Assembly: GCA_019188255.1 (NCBI GenBank)
Contig: JAETXT010000009.1
Span: 1,240,001-1,304,000, forward strand
Source: Verticillium longisporum
Taxonomy: Eukaryota > Ascomycota > Sordariomycetes > Glomerellales > Plectosphaerellaceae
DNA: 64,000 nt
Direction: 5' to 3'
The notes beneath the pieces were generated by a model. The model ran no database searches and was not told where the DNA came from. It saw nothing but the letters and a program-made list of their open reading frames with translations. Position 1 is the stretch's first letter, and every line of letters starts with the position of its first letter. Positions 48,972 to 60,424 of this stretch are shown in pieces. The position numbers and the translations under genes were made by a program.

Positions 48972-50682
48972 GCAGCAGCCTCAGCGCTACACCGAAGAGG
49001 TCCGCATCGAGGAGCACTTCCACCGTCCGGGCGTTCAGCACCAGGAGACTCGCTACCACGAGGAGCACCGGTAAGTACCAAGAAAACAAACCTGTTCATT
49101 CTGTCTCTATCGCAAATCTCTCTCTTTTTGCTTCACCTCTGCTTCCCCCACGGTCAACCGGACAACGGGACTCTCCCACCCTGTTGGCGGCCACCGCGGG
49201 CACAAGCCGGGCGGAGAGAACCACCAGGCACTTCAGCTCGTATTTCCACGCAACCCCTTCATTTTCTCCTCTCAGCGGTGGGCGGGTGGCTTGGGCGGTC
49301 CGTGGGGTGTGCTGGCGAAATTGCTTGTTTCTCCGGTTTGCAACTGGTGGATCACCCACGACGCCTGGCCAGACACACCCCGGACCCAAAACAAACCCAA
49401 CCAACCACCCCTACCTCGTCACCCCCTACTAGCCCAGTTGTCCGAGTGACAAAACAATCGGTGAAGAAGAATTTCCCATCGAGCTGGAGCTTCATCACCT
49501 TTAGCTACCTTAACATCACTTCACCTACACCCTCTTCATCCATCAACCCCAATTCACCATCTCGATTCATCCACGATTAGGACCTCCACAGACTGACGCA
49601 TTACATCTTCAGTCCTCAGCGCCACGACTTCTCTGAGAGCTACGTCGAGGTCGACCGTACGCACCAGCACTACGATACCCCTCTTGACTGCATCGAACGC
49701 GAGTACCGTGAACGTTGCCAGCCCCGTAACAGCCGCGAGGAAGTAAACAACTGCGACCGCCCCGGCCGCATCATCAACGCCGAGTACACGGTCGAACCCG
49801 CCCGTACTCACCGCCCCAGCTTCCGCGAGACCGCCCGCGAGAAGGTTAAGTACACCGTCGAAGGAGCTGCTCGCCGCTTCCGCGAAACCAAAGCCAAGAT
49901 GGGTTACTACGATGACGATGGTAAGCCAACAGCCCCTGTTGATCCTCTGAAACTCTCTTACCTAGTCCCCCCCTCCCCTGCTTTCTTACCGTCCTGCCCT
50001 GGCTCGCAAGTCCCTATATCCTCCCCCATGAGCACTCCAGCTGAGTTGCGTTTGTCATTTTCCTATCTATCCAGGCCACTATCACTCCTTCCGTCAGGGC
50101 CTGTACAGGTGCGCTGACCGACTCGTCCACCCTAAAGGCCGTGATGAGCACGTCCACGCCGACAACGATGTCCGCCAGCCGTGCCGTCCCCGCCCCAGCT
50201 GTCCCCGCCCCAGCGGCGGCAACCAGGGCCCTTGCCTGCCCAACACGGTGTCGATTCCCTGCAACCACATCCGCATGGGCGACTTCCTGATGCTTCAGGG
50301 CCGCCCCTGCCAGGTGATTCGCATCTCGATCTCGGCTGCCACCGGCCAGTACCGCTACCTTGGTGTCGACCTCTTCACCAAGCAGCTGCACGAGGAGTCG
50401 TCGTACATCTCCAACCCCGAGCCCAGCGTCGTCGTCCAGACCATGCTCGGCCCCGTCTTCAAGCAGTACCGTGTCCTTGACATGCACGATGGCCGCATCG
50501 TCGCCATGACCGAGACTGGTGACGTCAAGCCTGACCTCCCCGTCATTGACCAGTCCAACCTCTGGTCCCGTCTCAACACTGCCTTCGAGTGTGGCCGTGG
50601 CTCCGTCCGCGTTCTCGTTCTCAACGACCGCGGCCGTGAGCTCGCCGTCGACATGAAGACGATCCACGGCTCTCGCCTGTAA
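48720..50682 (+). CDS. hex1: Woronin body major protein Hex1 (with long N-terminal isoform)
   Basis: The canonical form starts at ATG 49899 (MGYYDDDG). Its exons are 49899-49920 and 50075-50682 (intron 49921-50074), giving 209 residues and ending in the peroxisomal targeting signal SRL. The core (IPCNHIRMGDFLMLQGRPCQ, then the VVVQTMLGPVFKQYRVLDM region) is the eIF5A-like fold that self-assembles into the hexagonal Woronin-body crystal plugging septal pores after wounding. Upstream sequence is also coding-like. A frame at 48720-49070 (with a 12-Gln run at 48943-48978) splices across a 542-bp intron (49071-49612) into 49613-49920, in frame with MGYYDDDG. This would add about 200 residues. The first exon and start codon of that form were not found. 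Alternative N-terminal splicing of hex1 is known in related fungi. Confidence 0.93.
48943..48978 (+). repeat. Polyglutamine tract (12 codons)
   Basis: Mixed CAG and CAA codons encode 12 consecutive Gln in the putative long Hex1 N-terminus. The region beyond is also Gln-rich. Confidence 0.9.
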
Positions 50683-51195
50683 GCGGCATCTCGATGCTTG
50701 CTGTGCTGTATGTATCTGGGTGGAGCTGGATTGAGGAGTAGCAAATTGGGACTTTTTGAAGATTGGATAACCTTGGCACCAGGGCCCGCCGTGTCTCTGG
50801 TGTTAGGCAGTAGTGTACATGTCTGTAATTGACTTGGTGTCCGTATCTACGAATCCCGAAAGGGCGATGGCGTGACATGATGTGACTGGTGTATGGCTGG
50901 TAACGAAAGCCGGCTTGCGTGGCATGGTGCCTGCAGGCACCTGGATGGCCAGCCGCAGGTGCTAACCCCTGTCTCACCTGCTTCGTTTAGCGCGGAGACT
51001 AAGGAGCTCAGGTGCTCCTCCCCCTCACGACTGATAAGAGCTCCTTGCCTTGATCTCAACCAGCCTCCCCCTCTTGAACTGATGTTCATTCCTGTCATCA
51101 GGTCCATGCCATTCGAGAGCGTGAGTTTGGACTGAAGACTGACCTGGATTGCTATCAATTTACTACCTGCCCAAATCATCAAGACAAACCCTACG
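50683..51195. other. Intergenic hex1 to bleomycin hydrolase
   Basis: The 3' region of hex1 and the promoter of the next gene. Nothing else is recognised. Confidence 0.6.
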
Positions 51196-52811
51196 ATGGG
51201 AGCCCAACTCTCAACGCATGACGCTGCCGATAAGGCCCTTGTCGATCGCCTCGAAGGTCTTCAGGTCCGCAGCACGTCCAACGACTTTGTCCATGTATCT
51301 AAGGATGGGTCGCAGAGCGAGAAGCAGGCTCTTTCCAGACTTATCCATAGCGAACCAGAGGGTATCTCTGTCAAGCTTGTAGAAGACTGGCAGAGCACCT
51401 TTCTCAAGGACCCCAAGAACAGGTATGCCGCTTCGCAATGCTCACTGCCGTGACGCGTCTTGCGTCTTACGTTCGTTATCTTCCAATGCACCGACTAATT
51501 CTTCTCCAGGTTGGCCCTTTCTGCCCTCAGCAATGCCGATCCGCGTACCGTCCTGACGTCTACACCCGCCACGCTGTCTGACCCTCAAATATTCAACGTC
51601 CGCATCCCCCTCGAGGGAACGCCGATAACAAACCAGCGCTCTTCCGGCCGCTGTTGGCTCTTCGCCTCGACGAATGTTTTCCGTGTTGCCCTCGCCCGCC
51701 GCTACAACCTTGCGGGCTTCGAACTATCACAGTCCTACCTTTTTTCTGGGACAAGCTCGAGAAGGCCAACTGGTTCCTCGAGCAGGCCATTGCCACGGCT
51801 GCCGATCATGACCTCGACTCCCGACTCGTGCAGCACCTCCTCGGTGACCTCATTTCAGATGGCGGGCAATGGGACATGGTCTACAACCTCGTCGACAAGT
51901 ATGGTCTCGTGCCTCAGTCCTTGTACCCGGACTCGTGGAATGCCCAGAATTCGGGTGTCCTCAACTCCGTGCTCAAGACGAAGCTGCGCGAGTATGCCCT
52001 CACCCTCCGCTCTCTTGTCAACGAGCAGAGCGCTACTGCTCAAAGCGTCAAGGACGCCAAGTCCAAGATGCTCCAGTCCATCCTGGGAATCTTGACCCTG
52101 ACACTTGGCGCACCGCCACACCCGCACGAGGCCTTCGTTTGGACCTACGAAGACAAGGACGGCAAGGCCCATGAGCTGACATCGACCCCGCGCGCCTTTG
52201 CCCGCGACATCTCCTCGAGTCAATGCCGCGTTTCGAGCGCCACCATTGCAGGTATGGTCTCGCTCGTGCACGACCCGCGTCACGACCCCTTGACCCTCTT
52301 GACCGTCGACCGCCTCGGCAACATTGTGGGCGGCCGCCCAGTCACCTACGTCAACGTCTCCATTTCCGCCCTCAAGGCAGCCTGCGTGCGCCAGCTTCGC
52401 GCCGGCCTCCCCATCTTCTTCGGCTCTGATGTGGGCAAATTCAGCTCCTCGCGCTCCGGTGTCATGGACCTCAACCTTGTCGACTACGAAGTCGGCTTCG
52501 ATGTGAGCCTGCTCGCAATGTCCAAGGCCGATCGCCTGCGCACGGGCGAGTCGCAGATGACCCACGCCATGGTCTTGACGGCCGTCCACATCGACGACAA
52601 GACGGGCCGCAGCGTCCGCTGGCGCGTCCAAAACAGCTGGGGCGAGGCCGCCGGCGACAAGGGCTGGTTCGTCATGAGCGACGCCTGGATGGACGAGTTT
52701 GTCTACCAGGCCGTCATCGATCCCCGCTTCCTCGACAAGGAAACAAAGGACGTCCTCAGGCAGGAGCCGGTCGTGTTGCCGCTGTGGGATCCCATGGGCA
52801 GCCTGGCATGA
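51196..52811 (+). CDS. Bleomycin hydrolase (peptidase C1B), with one-base break
   Basis: Exon 1 is 51196-51422. An 87-bp intron (51423-51509, donor GTATGC, acceptor TCCAG) precedes exon 2 (51510-52811). The papain-like catalytic set is complete: the oxyanion Gln and nucleophile in TNQRSSGRCWLFA (Cys124), His428 in THAMVLTAVH and Asn451 in VQNSWGE. The Cys-His and His-Asn spacings (304 and 23) are close to those of yeast Lap3/Gal6. The frame breaks within the conserved ELSQSYLF...WDKLEKANW segment. The T run at 51740-51745 has six T where seven would keep the frame, giving 509 residues. The enzyme is a cytosolic hexameric aminopeptidase active in peptide and homocysteine-thiolactone turnover. 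The last residues (GSLA) match its self-processing C-terminal arm. Confidence 0.93.
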
Positions 52812-55800
52812 GGGGCAACCTATTTCAGGAGCAGGTTTGCAATCTGGTGTGATAAGTTATAGACAGTATGTACGTGTTTTTGGTTCAGCCTATATCAGCA
52901 TGAAGCATGAGATATTGAAATTGATTTCCTTGAGGGCTCCCGTCGTTGAGTCGCATTACTACACCAGGCCCGATCATACCTACTCATTGGAGAATTGAAC
53001 ACGCACAGCGGTTTGTCTGTCGTGCGCTACTTGTGAAGACCTGCCCCGGTGATCTGATACAGTAAAGGACCGACCATGTCTACATGTTCAAGCAGTGCAA
53101 TACGCAGGCCTTGAGTCGAGGTTCCCTGCTTGGATCCGAACACAATGCAGTTCGTGCAAGATTTCGTTGAGTGGACTGGCAACTTGGTCAACCAAAGTTG
53201 AGTACCATACCAAGACCATGCCCTAGAGCCGATTTGTTACAAGCACCACTGTTCGCTAGTAGTATTTGCTTGTCATGGCAGCACCCAGCATGATGAATCA
53301 GACATGATTGACAACCACGTCAGCAACGAGTAGCGTATTTGCATAGATAGACGCCGTTCAGAAGGAGCTCAAAGCCTGGCGCAGATCTCTCTGTCCAGTC
53401 ATCCAATTCCGGCTAAGGTGCCTCGATGTTGGACTTGTCAAAACATCGGACGGGACCCAAGCAGCTGCTCCTAATGCCGTTGACAGGTCAACCGAGAACA
53501 GGGCTCACTAGTACGGGGCCCAGTAGACTTCCAGAAAACTATCGCCGGGAACTGCCGTTGACGTCTCAACGGGCAGCAGCGAGAGGCAAAGAGGGGGGGT
53601 CTCAGCAATGGTGGGCCAAGTGACATGCCCTCCGCAGCCCCGGCACATCAAAGGCTCAGGCACAGCATCAAGATATGTGGGCAGGCGAGCGCACCTCGTC
53701 ATCTCATCGCCCGAGTTGAATCGGTCTCGAGCTAGGAGAAGGCGTTTGTCATTTGTCCTGACAGCGACATGCGATGGCAAGCAAATTGGGCCCGGCGGGC
53801 TCCGCCATGTCCCCGATTCAAGCAACAGGCCGGGATGATCCCTCGGGCGGGTCTCCGGTGGCAAGCACGGCCGTCTCTGCCCAACGGACAATTGGGAATT
53901 GGGAGACAATGTGAAGAGAGCAACGCAGGGGCATGGCCGGGCGCAGAGTCTCCGTGGCAGCGCGCGGGCGTGCTTGTGACGCCTTCGTTCCTGGGAGGGA
54001 TAGCCCGGCGTGCGAAGAGGCTATAGGCGACAGCGCAACGTAGCGGCAGGGTCATCAGGTATCTTGAAAGTCAGTTGGCTCGTTATGGTCCCCAGCCCTC
54101 CATCTGGCACGAGATGTGGTGCCTGTTCGTCGATCGCTTACCAGACAGTCGACGGAACGGAGCTGTCTCCTTGGACGCGCCGCCTGATCGTTGTCGTTAC
54201 ACCCAAGGTTGGCCAGCCGGCTGTGAGGGCGAGGAGCGGTGAGGAGCGTCCTCGGGCTCGAACGTGCGGTGTTTGTTCTCCGTGCCCGTACATGCAATCT
54301 TGGGCAGGGAGATCTGCTCGAGGCTATGCCGTGAAACTTTGAGGGTCGACGGCGAGTCTGGCGGTAGTTGTGGATCACGCGCGGATGTCGTACGTATAAC
54401 GTCCATAATTGCAAATCGTCGGGCACTGTGGTTCTGGACCATTCGTGAACTGGCTTGCCTGACCTGACTTGCGTAGCTGCATCTTTCCGAGCCCCCCCCC
54501 TTCGTGGATTTTACGCATCAAGTCCAATGGACTCTGGCGCAGAGATCTCCTTTGGTCAACACTGGCGACGACCAATGCTTGGGCTGATATCGGCCGTTCC
54601 TGTGTAACATGTAACAGGGGGGTGGGGTTTTCGTTGGGTTGCGAAATGGGGTGCTCGTTGCAGCCCAAGGCTGGTGCTTGTCAGGCGCTTGACGGCCGTT
54701 GCCCTGGGCCGCGAAGACCATTAGCATGACCTGGTCCACGATGCAGCCAGCTGGGCTGAGGATGGCTTCGAAGCGCCCAGGTTCGACTTGGCCTCTCGAT
54801 CGAATCGGCATGGAAAGGGATGTCATGAACCAGTGGCCAGGTGGGTTTGTTCAGACACCAGGGAGACAGGCGTCGTGCCACTGTGGGTTCCAAGGGCTGG
54901 CTATTGAAGAAGAGGGCCATGTAATTGATTGATTCACGAAGCATGCATGGGCATGAACCCTTGCTCGCATTAGTGGGTTGTGATGATGCGAAGTTGGTGA
55001 ACCAGACGAAAGGACGAAGAAAAGGGTCGTGACCGCTCCTCAAGGGGAAGGTGTTGAACTTCCCACCTCATCTCACTCGGGAAGTGACCACCAACATCGT
55101 CACTCCTTCCGTCTGCCCTCCCTCAGCCGCGACAGCGACCGCCACCACAACCACAACCACAACCACAACTTCGTTCCTGGAATCAAAGCGTTCTACAGCA
55201 TTCAACTCTGCAGCTCGACCGTTCTGGAGCACGTCAAGAAGCTCGATACTTCAGAAGCAGCCCACACGCCTGATACTCTGTCTCATTTCATCGGCATGCA
55301 ATAACTGCATTCTTTCCCACATCTTGTCTGTCTCGTTAGCAAGACAGATCAGCATCCCAGCATTCAGGAAGCTCGATCCGAAAGTCAGGGGGACCAATCG
55401 AAGATCCAGAGGCAACCCGTCTCGGTTATGAACCGATACGAGAACGAAGGCACCTCCGTCACGGTATAAACTCAGCCAGCGAGCGTATCCTGGGAGGGGA
55501 TCATCGGTCCGGCTTGGCACCCTGGAATTCGATCTTTCATCATCATCAACCAGAGAAACCACATCTTGGCATCCTGAGCCACCACGCTGGTGGGATCAGA
55601 AAGAAACAGACATCTGGATCTCGGGACGAGACATCATTGTGTTGACCGACGCGTTGCTACATCGAGCCGCTGCATGGCCATTCCCTTACCCTGCTCGCCT
55701 ACCTCCACAACCCAGCGTACTGGCCACCCACGAGCAGTTCTTCGACGCTTCACTGATATCTGGAAACCCCGCTGCTTCCACAGCAGCAATAGCAGGCAGC

Positions 55801-57359
55801 TGTCTCGCTTCCCCGCCACAGACACCAGGTTTCGCTGTGTAGCACCACACTAAACCACGCGACAGCAGCATTTACTCCTACTTGGCCGACACCACACAGT
55901 CCTCATCACCCTGCATAAAACGACCGGCTAAGACAGGACAGCTTGTCGCACAGCCTTTGCTCGATTTTCCGATCATAGCTGGGCGCGAACAAGCCGCCCT
56001 TTGCGATCCTGGGCATATATTGAACCCAATCGACCATTCCCGGCCTCCCCGGGCCTGCGGCAGTCGATCCCCCCCCGTACTACCATCATTGTCAACCAAA
56101 CAGGCCCAGCGTCACGTCATTGCCCCCGAATAACCAGCGTCTCCAATTCTGCCACAGTTCACATTTCTCCTCCGTCTGCCTCTCCACTCGCCTTCTCTGA
56201 GCTCATACTGACCCGGACCTTGCTGGTATCGTTTTACTTTTGTTGGATACGAACCCAGTCAACCGGACCACGCTGCTTCTCATGGTCATCCCCATCACAT
56301 AAATCGCGCGCGTCATCTCTCTTGGCCTGCAGGCGCATTGCATATATCCACAAGCGCACAGGGCCAGCCAAAAGCCGGGCCTCTACTCAAATCGGTGTGG
56401 CCGTTTCTAAGGGGCCGCATCGCAATACCACCCTACAGTCACCGAACTGAGCTTAATGGTGAACGTGGTGGTCTGACGCGAGCCACAATTCCAGGCCGCC
56501 TATCGATACCAGCTGCGTCTGTTTACCAAGCACGCCGCTCGCCTCGGGACGACGTTGAAAGCATTTCACCCCAATTCGCCTTGGAAACCCGGCCCGTTGC
56601 TATCCGGGCTTGTCATCCTATTTTCCGCTGTTTAACTCCAGTTGGTCATCGCCAAAGACACGCCGCGGGAGCCGGTCACTGTCCCTTGTCATCACCACCC
56701 CGTGGCCCCGCTATCGATACCACATCAACCTGAGAAACCCTCACTACACATATTGTTTCCCTGTTCTTCGCCTGATCGACGGCGTGCCCTCTCGCTTCGA
56801 CCCGTTATCCACCAGATCAAGGTATAATGAATGGGCCTTTCCCAAGAAAAATATTGACCTCACGTTGCTGACCAAGTATCAGCCAGGCAGACAAGGTGGC
56901 ATTCTCGGTGGCGCCCTTCTGGATTCTGATCAATCTGCCGACGAGTGGAGGAGCTGACACCAGCACCACTCGTACCCGACCCCAGTAATCCTGCAGTTCC
57001 CCACCCTCCCGAACACACATTTGTTGGACCCGACCAGTTGGCCAAGGCCTGACTCAAACCCCCGCCATTTGACCCCTCTTACCTCACTGATTCCACAGCC
57101 ATCTTTACGTGCCGCTGATTTCTTTCTCGGTAAGGCAGCCCAAGTGTGAGCTGCCACTAAACCATAACGACTCACCAAGCCTCACGTGGATCGGTACCGC
57201 CTCGAAAAAACGCAAACCATCCCAAAATAAAGCAAACGCTCGCGCAGCCGCAGCGTTCGTCTCGGTCTGTAGCGTCGCCTGCTGTCGAAGATTCGCTCCG
57301 TCGATTGCATTCAACCCGCAGCACCACGAGCCAGAAACACTTTGGCTCTCGACGTCATC
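52812..57359. other. Intergenic of about 4.5 kb
   Basis: No supported gene. The last 2 kb are C/T-rich with many short frames and may hold a long promoter or 5' UTR of the downstream gene. A (CAACCA)n-like run occurs near 55143-55170. Confidence 0.5.
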
Positions 57360-60300
57360 ATGGAACCCCGCTATCCAAACACTGCTCATTATGGCCACGC
57401 TCGGCCGCGCTCGCCAACCTTCAACCCAGCAAGAGCCTCGCTGCCCAGCAGTATAGGATATAGTTCAATGTATGGCGGTGATATTCATGTCATGCCAACG
57501 TCCCGATACACCGGAACTTCGAATCGCCATCGCTCCGTCGCAAGCCCAACTACCACCACACACTACGCCGTCTCGAAAGATCCCCTGGCCCGGGGCCCCA
57601 GCTTGCGAGAAGCCAGTCGTTCCCGCCGCTCCTCAACACTTGATTCATCGAGTCCTCGACCTGTCATCGTCACGACAACACAGAGACCGCAAGGCCATCA
57701 ACCCTCACACTCGTCCGGCGGTAGACACAGCAGCCCGACGCGCGACGAATACCGAACAAGCGATTCTTTATTTTACACGCAACCTGCCTCTTCGATACGG
57801 TCCCGAAGTCACGCTCGTGGCAGCTCATACGGCACCCATGACGAGTTTGCTCACCTTCGGACCGGCGACAACCTCGGCGCAAGGCATGATGCGTACCGTA
57901 GTCGTACGCCAGCCATATATTCCAATACACCACGCCACAGCGGTACAAATGTAGCTTATGGGGGCGAGGGCTATGAGTACACGAATCCCAGCGACTTGGC
58001 TCGCTACGACCTCACTCATGATCGCCCAACCCGGTCACAGAGGCGGGAAAGCTTCGATCGTAGCTACTCCCGGCCTCACGTGAACGTGCCCGCGGACGCC
58101 GGCTGGGCGTACAACAGTTCCACGCGATACGACAACCGTGGTGGTCCTCCCCTAGCACCAGAGGCTTCGACAAGATTACTCGCAGCTCCACTGTGGTTCC
58201 ATACGAGGCGCCGCCACTTCAAGACTCTGTTCCGCCCACGGTCCCCGTAGCGCCACAACGACTCCAGGTCCCCGACAGCCCAAAGGAACGTCGTACCGGC
58301 GGTTCACCGGAAGTCGGTGTTGTGTCTAATGCCGAGCCTCGGGGGCCCCGCAGACGGCCAGTCTCGGTTTATCAAGAGGGCGCACCACGCTCTATTCATC
58401 ACGAAGAGTATTATCGAAGCAGAGAAGATGACCGTGCCCAGAAATTGTCACGCGACCACGAACGGGAACTTGATCAAGGCTATGGCACCATTCATACCGA
58501 TTCCTTTCGCGACGAAAGTATCGCGGCGCGTGGCTTCGGCATCAGGACGGAACCCCCTGCCGCACCAGCCCGCAACGACGCTGCGACAGCCGGCGCGGAT
58601 TACGATAGCCGCCGTGATGTGCGCAAGGAGCCGCATGCTAGCAGCGAAGGGAGAAGAATTTCCGACGAGGACAACAGGCGGCCAGTCATTTATGACAAGC
58701 CCAAAGAGCATCGGGATCGACGCACTAGCACTGCCAATGACGAAGAGCCAGATCGCAACAGGCTTCGCGACAAGGTCGGCACTGGGCTCGGGATCGCCGC
58801 TACAGCTCTAGGCCTCCAGCATGCTGTGGGCAAGGACAAGGACAAGGATGGCAAGCTGCCTGAGAAGAGCGATCAAGAACCGTCTCGTCGACGGAGCCCG
58901 GATGGGGACCGCGAACGCCGGCGGGATGATGACTTGTCTTCTAAACCCACTGCCCGGTGCAGGCCACGCGAAGAGTCTCGCGACCCCCGTGATCGCGCAC
59001 CCGTCATCGTCGAGACCCGTTCGTCCGTGCCACAGCCAAAGGATGAAGCCGATACCCGTGACCGCCTTCGTCGGGAGGCTGAAGCTAGACTTGGCGGCGA
59101 AGGTCCGAGAGTAGGGGGCCCTCGTGAGGCATCATCAGATGAGGAGGCCGTTGCCAAGACTAGGAGGAGACGTCCCTCCATCGCATTTGACCCAACAAAT
59201 ACATCGGATCTCAAGGCTCTGAAAGAGCAGATGGCTGCCATGAACGCTGCCGAGCCGTCAAAGCCTAGGTTGGACAGGCCTGTCGATGCAGAATTGTCGA
59301 GGGACCCTCGAGAATCAAGAGAATTGCGGGATTCTCGAGACGAAAGGGACTTGAGGGATCCTCGGGACCAAAGGGACTCGAGGGATTCTCGGGACCAAAG
59401 GGACTCGAGGGATTCAAGAGATTACCGAGACATCAGGAGTGCAGCTACTGAGCCATCACGGGACTACAGGGAGCCTCACGCATCAACATCCGAGCCACCG
59501 CGCGACTATAGAGATAGTCGCGCTACTGTGGCAGAGCCAGTCCGCGACTACAAAGATTACAAAGATGGTCGTTCGGTGCCTGTTGATTCCTACAGGGAAC
59601 ATAGGGAGTCACGCTCGGCGGTGCCGGAACCCACGCGAGATATGAAGGACGCTCAAGTAGTGTCGCCACCTATCCCGCCAAAAGAGCCGATCCTGCCTCC
59701 ATCTCAAGATTCGACACTTGTTGGGGGTAAGGACGAATCTCGCGGCCGAGAGCTGACCCCTTTGAAAACTGAAGACAAGCAGGTCCGTGTCGTGTCGCCA
59801 CCTCGCGACAAATCGGATTCCAAGCCATTAAAGGGCATTCTGAAGCAACCCAGCAAATTCCCCGAGGAGCACAACCCTATTCGTGAGGGCGTCGCTCCGC
59901 ATAAGGACGACAAGAAACTCAAGGATGCTCCTGCAGGCGCGCGCTGGACTAAGATTAGCCGCAAGGTTGTTAATCCTGAAGCTCTGACGGTCGGCAAAGA
60001 ACGATTCGAGGTTCGCGATGATTTTGTTATCGTTCTGAGAGTCCTAAGCAAAGAGGAGATTCAAGCGTACGCCTCGGCAACACAGATACTCCGAGGTAGG
60101 CCATTTGACAGCCTTCTCCAACATGGTGCACTGCTAACTTACTATCAAGAGCGGCGACGAGACGGAGAACGCACGAGCGATCGCGATCGTGACCGCGACG
60201 CTGATCGAGTACGAGATCGCGAGCGGGGGCGTGAACGCGATGGCGATGATGATGAAAGGTCAAAGGCGTACCGCCAACACCGCCGCGATGATGATTACGA

Positions 60301-60424
60301 CAAATACGACGACGATCGCGAACAGGATCGCGGAGATCGGCACCGGAGGCACGAAGAAGACTCGAGGCATCACCGTCGACACCGTGGCGATCGAGAGCGT
60401 GACCAGCTGGCTGTTGAAGGATGA
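57360..60424 (+). CDS. DUF8035-type charged protein, with one-base break
   Basis: Starts at ATG 57360 (MEPRYPNTAHYG). Exon 1 runs to 60095. A 54-bp in-frame intron (60096-60149) has donor GTAGGC, branch CTAAC and acceptor CAAG. Exon 2 is 60150-60424. The frame changes near 58166-58167, where a TT would need to be TTT; the reading then passes from ...LAPEA into DKITRSSTVVP. With that base the protein is 1003 residues. The first 600 residues are Ser/Arg/Tyr-rich and disordered. A nonapeptide RDSRDSRDQ repeat sits at about residues 663-690. The only conserved domain is near residues 860-912 (GARWTKISRKVVNPEAL ... FVIVLRVLSKEEIQAYA), matching the uncharacterised fungal DUF8035. The tail is alternating Arg/Asp/His, as in splicing-related proteins. 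Function unknown; a nuclear or RNA-related role is only a guess. Confidence 0.85.
59345..59425 (+). repeat. 27-bp coding minisatellite, three units
   Basis: AGGGACTCGAGGGATTCTCG plus seven bases, repeated at 59345, 59372 and 59399. It encodes the RDSRDSRDQ-type repeat and is preceded by diverged units. Confidence 0.9.

Noticed and set aside
51196..52811. Calling bleomycin hydrolase a pseudogene
   Set aside because: Only one homopolymer indel, with all catalytic residues and spacing conserved; sequence error is more likely.
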